16,132 bases of DNA, taken from positions 1 through 16,132 of the forward strand of contig URTH01000023.1 of the NCBI GenBank assembly GCA_900550775.1. Direction: 5' to 3'. Below are positions 1 through 7,400 of this stretch, piece after piece. Every line of letters begins with the position of its first letter. Positions within the stretch are counted from its first letter, which is position 1. A program made the translations under genes and the position numbers. The notes under the pieces are model-generated. The model saw only the letters and a program-made list of their open reading frames with translations. It had not been told where the DNA came from and did no database searches. This DNA is from an uncultured Eubacteriales bacterium. Lineage in GTDB: Bacteria > Bacillota > Clostridia > Monoglobales > Monoglobaceae.

Positions 1-51
1 AGTGAATGGCCGATACGACAAAATGAGAATAAAGGATGGTGTGTATTTTGA
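1..51 (+). CDS. Possible 3' tail of an upstream gene (very uncertain)
   Basis: Frame 1 is open from the window edge to a TGA at 49-51. This TGA overlaps the proposed TTG start of the next gene (48-50) as TTGA, the same geometry as the ATGA overlap at 4427-4430. The 16 visible codons (ending in GWCVF) show no recognisable domain. Frame 3 closes at once (TGA at 3-5), so the true upstream gene could equally end there. The only support is the overlap geometry. Confidence 0.2.
   Translation, partial: SEWPIRQNENKGWCVF
31..36 (+). promoter_or_regulatory. Ribosome binding site deciding a TTG start
   Basis: AAAGGA at 31-36 lies 11 bases before TTG at 48. The in-frame ATG at 36 overlaps this site and has no other Shine-Dalgarno at a usable distance. 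TTG 48 also places two lysines directly after the initiator, as expected for a signal peptide n-region. The site therefore favours TTG 48 over ATG 36. Confidence 0.6.
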
Positions 52-1706
52 AAAAAACATGGCAAAAAGCATTGCTGTGCGGCGGCGTCTTTCTGAGCCT
101 TACGATGTCAGCTTATGCGGCGGAGCTTTACGCGGATGGGTATTACCGGGTACAGGATCAAACGCTTACGGTGGAGGGGACGGTTGACGCACCCAATACG
201 GCGCTGACGATGACGGTGATTCCCTACGATACAGATCTGTCACAAATCACGATCGAAAATGCGGAAGAAGAAATTCTTGCCGTTTCTGCGCCGAATGCGG
301 ATCTTGACGGAAAGTTTTCGGTCGCAATCGGACTTCCGGCCTCAAAGGACGGCGGATTGTATAAAGCGGTTCTGCGCTATGCAGGCGAGGGGAACGAAGT
401 TTGGTTTTCTTATTTAAAAAGCCAAGCGGCGGCACCGGTGCTTCAAAAAATCAATACGGCAGCGAATGCCGCTGCGATCAAAACGATCTTGTCGGACGGC
501 AACAATGCCTCGGATATCGGCATGGAAAGTACGCTGACCGACCGTTACGGCGACATCGTTTCGACCTATCTGTACCAAAACCGTCCGAAGAGCGGCTACC
601 GTGCGGAGGACTTTGCAAAGTACAGCATCGGCGCCCTGGCGATGGGACAGGTGATGCGCGGCAATGAGACGCCGGCAACGGTCATCAACCGTTTTTCGGC
701 AGATTTGGGACTGAGCTACGTGACGGAGGTTGCGCCGTACAACAAGGCGGTGCAAACCGAAACGGTACGGCTGATGCAAAAGACCGCATGGGACAATATG
801 ACGTTTGCGGACTTTTACCGCCGGAGCCTGCTGCTTGCCAGAATCAATGCAGCAGAGTCAAACCTCAGTTTAAAGGAAATTGTTTTAGACAATAAGGACG
901 TGCTGGGACTTTCGATGAGCGGATATCTGTCGCTTGACAACGAGTACCAGAAAAATCAGGTCTATACCATCATGATGGGAAATAAATATGAGAGCTATCA
1001 GGCGGTGGCAAACGCGTTCTCGGCGGCCTGCCTGTCTGCAGCGTCCGGCAGCACCGGCGGCACCGGCGGAAGTACCGGCGGAGGCGGCGGTGGCGGTATC
1101 TCCGGCGGAGGCGGCGGCATCAACAGCGGTGTGATTACCAATGTCCCGGAAAAGAACGAAGAAGATACGCAAGCGGAACGCTTTACCGATATGAAAAACC
1201 ACTGGGCTAGGGACGAGGTTACGCGCCTTGCAGAAAAAGGAATCCTGAGCGGTTTCCCGGACGGAAGCTTTGGGCCGGATCGCGATGTGACCCGTGCAGA
1301 GTTTTCAAAAATGCTTTCTGCGGTTCTCGACATCAAAGAAAACAAGGAGACGGCGATCCGATTTGCGGACGTTGGCGATGCGGATTGGTACGCGCCGTAT
1401 GTTCTTGCCCTTGCCGAAAACGGAATCATCAACGGCTATGACGGCAAATTCTTGCCGGATGACGCCATTTCCCGTCAGGATGCGGCCGTGATGCTGGAAC
1501 GTGCCGCTGCCATGCAGGGAAAGTCGTTTGACGGTACCGTGCATTTTGATGACGAGGCTCAAATTGCCGATTATGCAAAGAATGCAGTTTCTTCGCTGGG
1601 ATATGCCGGAATTTTCAAGGGATATGAAGGAAAGTTTTATCCGCAGGGGCGTCTGACGAGAGCAGAGGCCGCAGCGATGCTTGCAAGAGTGGATAATCTT
1701 TTGTGA
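48..1706 (+). CDS. S-layer homology (SLH) domain surface protein with glycine-rich linker
   Basis: This 552-residue exported protein is probably anchored to the cell wall. A signal peptide (KK, hydrophobic stretch, then SAYA before AEL) occupies about residues 1-25. Residues about 25-125 look beta-rich and Ig-like (GKFSVAIGLP, YKAVLRYAGEGNEVWFSY). Residues about 130-330 are mainly helical and I do not recognise them. A Gly/Ser/Thr linker at 334-361 leads into three SLH repeats over about 377-552. Each repeat has the F-x-D start and a TRAEF, SRQDA or TRAEA core: FTDMKNHWA with GFPDGSFGPD; FADVGDADWYA with NGYDGKFLPD; FDDEAQIADYA with KGYEGKFYPQ. Known for the family: C-terminal SLH triplets bind pyruvylated secondary cell-wall polymers. 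Inferred: it is the anchor or scaffold of the locus, since the catalytic proteins downstream show no SLH in this window. No catalytic motif is visible. The TTG start rests on ribosome-binding-site spacing; ATG 36 would add four residues. Confidence 0.9.
   Translation: MKKTWQKALLCGGVFLSLTMSAYAAELYADGYYRVQDQTLTVEGTVDAPNTALTMTVIPYDTDLSQITIENAEEEILAVSAPNADLDGKFSVAIGLPASKDGGLYKAVLRYAGEGNEVWFSYLKSQAAAPVLQKINTAANAAAIKTILSDGNNASDIGMESTLTDRYGDIVSTYLYQNRPKSGYRAEDFAKYSIGALAMGQVMRGNETPATVINRFSADLGLSYVTEVAPYNKAVQTETVRLMQKTAWDNMTFADFYRRSLLLARINAAESNLSLKEIVLDNKDVLGLSMSGYLSLDNEYQKNQVYTIMMGNKYESYQAVANAFSAACLSAASGSTGGTGGSTGGGGGGGISGGGGGINSGVITNVPEKNEEDTQAERFTDMKNHWARDEVTRLAEKGILSGFPDGSFGPDRDVTRAEFSKMLSAVLDIKENKETAIRFADVGDADWYAPYVLALAENGIINGYDGKFLPDDAISRQDAAVMLERAAAMQGKSFDGTVHFDDEAQIADYAKNAVSSLGYAGIFKGYEGKFYPQGRLTRAEAAAMLARVDNLL
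1047..1131 (+). repeat. Low-complexity Gly-rich linker coding repeat
   Basis: Tandem GGC/GGA glycine codons interspersed with Ser and Thr (units such as ACC GGC GGA) encode a flexible linker at residues about 334-361. It separates the unknown body from the SLH triplet. The GC content is far above that of the flanks. Such a tract is prone to length change by slippage. Confidence 0.75.
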
Positions 1707-1747
1707 CGGAAGAATGGAAAGAAATAAGTTTTCCTGTGAAAAAAGGT

Positions 1748-1755
1748 AGAAAGGA
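1748..1755 (+). promoter_or_regulatory. Ribosome binding site of the second gene
   Basis: AGAAAGGA at 1748-1755 is 11 bases before ATG 1767, the same spacing as in the first gene. ATG 1755 is a competing in-frame start that would use the weaker AAAAGG at 1741-1746. The 60-bp gap before ATG 1767 holds only a 5-bp GGAAA/TTTCC inverted repeat (1716-1720 and 1730-1734), too weak to be a terminator, so read-through from the first gene is expected. Confidence 0.5.
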
Positions 1756-1766
1756 TGAAGAATAAC

Positions 1767-4430
1767 ATGAAGAAAATACTGGCATTGACACTGGTTGTCG
1801 TGATGCTGATGTCCGCGCTCACAATCGGCTATGTCATTCCGGCGGTTTACGCGGAAGATGCCGCGGATGAAACGGCTGCCGGCAATCCTTCGCTAATACG
1901 TTCGAATGCGGCGTCAGAGGCAGAGGGTTTGCTTTTTGCACTCTCTGGCGACAACCTTTTCGGCGAATCGAAAAGCGTTATCACAAGAGCGCAGTTTGTC
2001 ACTGCGCTGACTGTGCTGCTGAAAGCGGAGGACGCGAAACCCGAACAATATTTTTATGATGATGTAAAATCGTTCAGTGAATATGCCGGTGCGGTTTATG
2101 CCGCCTATGAGAGAGGCTGGATTGCGAAGTCCGAGGCGTTTGAACCGCAGCGCGAAATCACGGTGTCCGAGGCAAAAAAGATTCTGATTTGCGCGATGGG
2201 TTACGGCGTGATTGCGGAAGGAAAGGGCGGTTTCCCGTCCGGCTATGATACCGTTGCCAACCAGATCAGCCTGATGGACGATACAAACGTGACCGGCGAG
2301 ACGCTAAGCTATGATGATGCGGTTATTATGCTTGCCAATGCGCTCCGCACACCGGCACTCAAGCAGATTGGTTACGGTGACGAGCAAAAGTTTAAAGAAA
2401 CCGATGAGACCTTGCTGGACTGGATCTACGGCATCAAAGAGATCGAGGGAATTGTCTCCAAGACGGCGTACAACAGCTTAGATGGCGAAGAAACTGTCGG
2501 CAAGGGTGAATATTTGGAAATTGACGGAAAGCGCTACCAAAGCGAGACCAACCGCTGGGATATGCTGGGCGAAAAGGTGCGTGCCTATGTCACGCAGCCA
2601 AAGGACGGTTCGGTCGGCTCGGTCTATTATCTGTGGGAGATTTCCAAAAAACGCACGATTGATTTGAGCGATGTTACCAAAAAAGAGGGAAATACCCTCT
2701 TTTACTGGGGCGAGAGCAGCAAGGAGAAGAAGATAAATCTTTCTGCCGCGGCGGAGTATATCTATAACGGCCGCAAGCTGACCGAGGGAATCGATGCTGC
2801 CTTTTCGTCAAAGGCCGGACGGGTTGTTCTGCTCGACCATGAAGAGGACGGCACCTATGACACGGTTTATATCAACTGTTACAGTTATCTGGTGACCTCC
2901 GGCTATGACGGACTGGAAAATGTGCTGCGTGACAAAAATGCAGCGGAGTATACCGTCTCTCTTTTCGACACCGCATCGATCATTTATGATGAGAGCGGCG
3001 CCGAGCTGGATCCCTATGATATTGCCGACGGCAACATCTTTCAGATGATTCGGTCGAAGGATCAGGGCTTTGTCCTTTTGGTTCGTCAGACGCGGAAAAT
3101 CACCGGAACCGTATCGAAAATTGACGGAAACAAGGTGACGATTGACGGCAGCGAATATGAGATGTCCGATTATTTTAAGGCCGTTGATCTTCAAAAGGTG
3201 CAGCCGCCAAAACAGGGAACCTTCTTTATCAATGAAGATAAGGTGCTGATTACGGCACAGCTGAACGACAGCGGTATGCGCTACGGATATTTGGTGAATG
3301 CAAAGACGGAGACCGGCCTTAGTACCAAGCTCCTTTTTAAGATATTTACCCAAGAGGGCGATATGCTGGAGACTGTGGTGCGCAAAAAGTGCACCTTAGA
3401 CGGTGTAAGCGGAGCAAACAATGACGCAGTTTATCAGGCGCTTTGCGAAGGCGGCGCGGTGAAGCCGCAGCTGATTCGCTTTGCGGTAAACGGCGACGGC
3501 GAGGTTGTTGCGGTCGATACTGCAACCGATGTTCTGCCGGAAAAACCGGGTAACTATCCGGATGTGAAGAATCAGCTGACAAAGTATGACTTTGGCCTTA
3601 CGCAGATTCTGTATAAAGGAAGCGGCAGTTTTGCAAGCTATTGCAACGTCAACCAGGCTGTTGTATTTTGTATCCCGGAGGATCAAACCGTGGATGAGGA
3701 CTTTGCGGCACAGGGAAAAGCGGCATTTGCCCATGACAGATACTATGCCGGCATCGAAATTTATGATTTGAGCGAAAGCGGTTCTGCCGGGGCGATCCTT
3801 TATAAAAACGCCAACCCCAATGAGGTCAAGGATGAGGGGGCGCCCGTGGTGATTTCCGATGTGGGACGCACCCTGGACGAGGAAGGACAGGAATGCTACG
3901 AGGTAAACGGCTGGTCAAACGGCGCCTATATAAGCTATCGCATGGACGATGACATTGCCGTGAAAAAGAACGCAGGCTCCGGTCAGGTGGTTGATTCGGT
4001 GCATCCGCTGCTCAGCGGCGGCGACATTGTCCGCCTCGGTGTGGACGCTAAGGGCAAAATCAAGGCGATTACGGTTGATTTTGATGCAAGAGGCGGCGTC
4101 TTTGCGGCAAACAGTTCAAACTTTAATATTGACTTTAACCGTTCTCCCATGTTCTTTGACGGCGGCATTTATACCGTCGCAGACGGCTATCTTGCACTGA
4201 GCCGTACAAAATCGGGCACGGCTTGGGACTTCAGCCCGGCCAATCTGCGCTATGTCAGCGCGTCAACAAACAACATCGTACGCTATGACGGCGAGCTGCG
4301 GCCGGTGACGCTAGATACGTTAAAGACCGGACTCTCTGACGGAAAAGACGCTTATTATGCGGTGGTATGTTCCAACAACTTTGTGACCAAGACCATCGTG
4401 GTATACGATAGAACGGAGGCTAGACAATGA
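1767..4430 (+). CDS. Large secreted protein with degenerate SLH-like N-terminus
   Basis: The 887-residue protein starts MKKILALTLVVV and has a clear signal peptide ending near VYA before EDAADE (about residue 29). Residues about 40-195 contain divergent SLH-like repeats: SVITRAQFVTALTVL, then YFYDDVKSFSEYAGAVYAAYERGWI with ITVSEAKKILICAMGYG, then LMDDTNVTGETLSYDDAVIMLANAL. They keep the helix-loop-helix spacing and a TRAQF-like core but lack textbook FxDV starts. The remaining 690 residues are probably beta-rich (for example ITGTVSKIDGNKVTIDG) and contain no catalytic motif or family I recognise. Inferred role: surface-layer or scaffold component working with the SLH protein upstream. Its stop codon overlaps the lyase start (ATGA at 4427), so their output is probably coupled. 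If translation starts at ATG 1755 the protein gains four residues. Exported status is firm; function is unknown. Confidence 0.88.
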   Translation: MKKILALTLVVVMLMSALTIGYVIPAVYAEDAADETAAGNPSLIRSNAASEAEGLLFALSGDNLFGESKSVITRAQFVTALTVLLKAEDAKPEQYFYDDVKSFSEYAGAVYAAYERGWIAKSEAFEPQREITVSEAKKILICAMGYGVIAEGKGGFPSGYDTVANQISLMDDTNVTGETLSYDDAVIMLANALRTPALKQIGYGDEQKFKETDETLLDWIYGIKEIEGIVSKTAYNSLDGEETVGKGEYLEIDGKRYQSETNRWDMLGEKVRAYVTQPKDGSVGSVYYLWEISKKRTIDLSDVTKKEGNTLFYWGESSKEKKINLSAAAEYIYNGRKLTEGIDAAFSSKAGRVVLLDHEEDGTYDTVYINCYSYLVTSGYDGLENVLRDKNAAEYTVSLFDTASIIYDESGAELDPYDIADGNIFQMIRSKDQGFVLLVRQTRKITGTVSKIDGNKVTIDGSEYEMSDYFKAVDLQKVQPPKQGTFFINEDKVLITAQLNDSGMRYGYLVNAKTETGLSTKLLFKIFTQEGDMLETVVRKKCTLDGVSGANNDAVYQALCEGGAVKPQLIRFAVNGDGEVVAVDTATDVLPEKPGNYPDVKNQLTKYDFGLTQILYKGSGSFASYCNVNQAVVFCIPEDQTVDEDFAAQGKAAFAHDRYYAGIEIYDLSESGSAGAILYKNANPNEVKDEGAPVVISDVGRTLDEEGQECYEVNGWSNGAYISYRMDDDIAVKKNAGSGQVVDSVHPLLSGGDIVRLGVDAKGKIKAITVDFDARGGVFAANSSNFNIDFNRSPMFFDGGIYTVADGYLALSRTKSGTAWDFSPANLRYVSASTNNIVRYDGELRPVTLDTLKTGLSDGKDAYYAVVCSNNFVTKTIVVYDRTEARQ
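2681..2703 (+). repeat. Terminator-shaped hairpin inside the second gene
   Basis: A perfect 9-bp inverted repeat, AAAAGAGGG (2681-2689) and CCCTCTTTT (2695-2703), is separated by AAATA. It is preceded by further A residues and ends in four T residues, so it has the outline of a weak bidirectional terminator. It lies in-frame in coding sequence (KKEGNTLFYWG). A 9-bp match can arise by chance in 16 kb, so any function as a partial attenuator is speculative. Confidence 0.3.
4415..4419 (+). promoter_or_regulatory. Ribosome binding site of the lyase gene
   Basis: GGAGG at 4415-4419 lies within the last codons of the preceding gene, 7 bases before ATG 4427. With the ATGA stop/start overlap (4427-4430) this is a classic layout for translational coupling. 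Confidence 0.85.
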
Positions 4431-7400
4431 TAGGAAAGAAATGGATTGCAGGGATTTTGTCGGCTGCAATGCTGGCATCGTGCGGACTTCCGGTTTATGC
4501 GGCAGACGGCGACACGGTTTTGTTAAACCGCCCGTTTGATAATGAGGTTTCGGCTTTGGAACCCGATGGGGCAACCGTAAGCGAAGGATTTGCGCTTATC
4601 CGTGACGAAAAGGGAACCGAGAATAAGGTTTTATCGTTAGAGGGAGAAAACAACACAAAAATCTATTATCCGATCACTGATCAGAATAGGAACTATATTG
4701 TAGTTTCTTTGGAGCTGACCGGAAAGTCAAGTGAAGTTAGCGGTCAAATAGCCTTTGCTGCAAGTGCGAGTGCGATCGGAAGCAAGGTAATTGAAATTAG
4801 CGAAAATACCGTTAAGACAGCGGACGGTAAGTATCTTAGCGGTTTGCGTGAAAATGCTAAAATGAAACTTACCATGGCATTTAATAACAAAAAGGGCACT
4901 TGCAATATTTATGTAGACGGCAAACTCAAAGCAAAGGAATGGAAGATGAAATCCACGGTGACGGGTGGAATTCAAATAACAAAGACGGCCGGAAGTCTGT
5001 GGCTGGATAACCTTTGTGCGTATACCGGAAAGGATCTGGAAAAAAAGATGGAAAGTCTGGGATATAATCCGGAGGGTGATGCCGAGTTTGTGTACGATTA
5101 TTATACCAACAACGATCAGATCTTAATTGATACAGATCAGATCTCAGATGTTTGGTGGGATCGGCAAAAGACATATAAGGATTGTACTGTGGCCGCAAAA
5201 GGAAATAATGTTATGCTAAACCGCGTCGAACAGCGCCTTGACCCGTATCGTGAAAACAACTGTATTGTATTAGAGAAAATCAACAGCAACGACTGCCACG
5301 TTGACTTTTATGCCCTTTCCGGAAAGTACGGCGTATTTCCATATTATAGTATGGAAGGAAAGATTCAGGTTGAAAAGTTTGGCGCAAACATTCACTTTGG
5401 TTTATTCCGTGATCAGCTAACCACGGGCAGCAATACAGATGTGTCGTTTATTCAAATTACACCGAACGGACAGCTTGTCATCGGACCGAACGGTCAGGTA
5501 TTAAAGCAGCTTAGCGAGGGCGAGTGGGTTAAGATATATCTTGTGCTGGATATGAAATCGCATACGGCGGATTGCTATCTTAATGATTCTCTTGCGGCTT
5601 CCGACATTCCCTTTAGTACCAATATTAACAATATTGTAATGACACGATTGTGGGCTGAAGGCGCAGGAACCGGCAAGGTTAACTTTGATGCGATCAAGAT
5701 GATCGGCTGCCGCAACGCGGACACCAACGGAAAGTTTGACCATCAAAGCACGTTCAGCAGCGATGATTCTATGGTAAACTGGCTGTCTGACAAGGTTGCA
5801 TTCCGCGAAAACAGCCGTAACGTTTTTGCAAACGGACAAAAGAATTCCCGTATGGATCAGACCATCAAGTTAGATAATGGGGACAATACGCTTTATGCGA
5901 CTGTAAAATCGATCAATTTAGCCTACGGCACGAACCTTACCGAAGAAGAAAACGGTACTGTTGCCAAAAGTGATGCGCTGCGTATCAGCGCAGACAGTGA
6001 TGTGATCGTACAAAACGGCAGCGAAAAGAAGCTGAGTCACAAATGCTTTCGAAAAGACGGAAAGCTCTATATTCCGGTCAAGGACTTTGCAACGGCAGTG
6101 ATGGGGCATCACACCTATGAGGACGGACACGGTCTTTTGATTACCTCACAGAATGCCTTTAAGATTCTGCCCGGCGACAGCCGCGAGGAATACGAAATCG
6201 TTGCAACAGAGAGTTATAACGATTATAACCGTGCAAAGCTTTTAAACTGGTTTATGCTCTTTGAGCGGCCGACGGCGCAAAAGCTTGCAGAGGATTATAA
6301 AGCCAACGCAGAAGAAAACACGCAGCATCCGCGTCTTTTGGCAACCAAAGCGGATATCGACCGGATTAAAGAAAACAAGGATAAGGACGAAACGCTGAAT
6401 AAAATCGTAACAAAAACGATTGAAAAGGCGAACAGTTATCTGGATATACCCCTGCCGGAATGGAAGGTAGAGGATAAGCAGCGTTTGGTCGGCTGGTCAA
6501 ACGGTTCGTATGTCGATATGATGCTCTACCTCGGTCTTGCTTATCAAATCACCGGGGATACCAAGTATTCCGATCGGGTTGTTGCGGTGATTGACAAGGT
6601 GCTCACCTATCCGGACTTTAATCTATCTCACTTAATTGATGCACCGATGTCGCTTTGTACCATCTCTTTTGCTTATGACTTTATCTATGACACGCTGACC
6701 CCGCAAAAGCGAACCGAAATTTATCAGGGGCTTAAAAAACTGGTGCTTGACGATTTAAGAAATGCGTATTACAACCTTTTGTATATGGAAGGTGAATACG
6801 CGTCGGCATGTTACTTTGTACAGTCAAAGACTAATTTTAATGCGGTCATTAACAGCGGTATGATTGTCAGCGCACTGGCATTTGCGGACGAGGATCCCGA
6901 TTTCTGCTTTGACGCGATCGAAAAGGCGCTGAGAAGCCTTGAATACAGTGTTATCATGTACGAGCCGGACGGAGCGTGGATTGAGGGCATCGGTTATTGG
7001 AGCCTGACCGGACACTATTTAAGCTATTCAGTCAGCGCGTTGGAGCATTGCCTCGGCGAGAGCTACGGCATCATGGATAACAACGGTATTTCAAAGACGG
7101 CGATGTTCTACCGCAGTATGGACAGCTACGGCGGCGGCAATAACTTCCATGATGTCAATGAGGGGCGTGCAACCAATGTCTACCACAACTGGTTCTCGCT
7201 TTACTATAACACGCCGGAGCTTGCAGTATACCGAAAGAAGTTGATTCAAAGCGATAAAATCAGTCCTATGGCCGAGGATGCGATCTGGTATATTTACGGT
7301 GAACCGAACGAAGATGATTTACCGCTTGATGTATGGACCAGAGGTCTCGATTCGGTTGCTTCCCGCAGTTCGTACACCGACAATCAGGGCATGTACTTCT

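Noticed and set aside
2..187. Short forward frame at the left edge
   Set aside because: It overlaps the signal peptide region of the SLH gene in another frame and its product has no domain or plausible ribosome binding site.
998..1432. Proline-rich reverse-strand frame opposite the glycine linker and SLH repeats
   Set aside because: Its proline runs are the complement of GGC/GGA glycine codons. There is no ribosome binding site, and the forward frame is a clear SLH protein.
1716..1734. Inverted repeat GGAAA/TTTCC between the first two genes as a terminator
   Set aside because: The stem is only 5 bp, AT-rich, with a 9-base loop and no T-run.
5114..5144. Direct repeat of GATCAGATCT (two copies 21 bp apart)
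   Set aside because: It encodes a repeated Asp-Gln-Ile and is isolated. There is no sign of an operator, attachment site or mobile element end.
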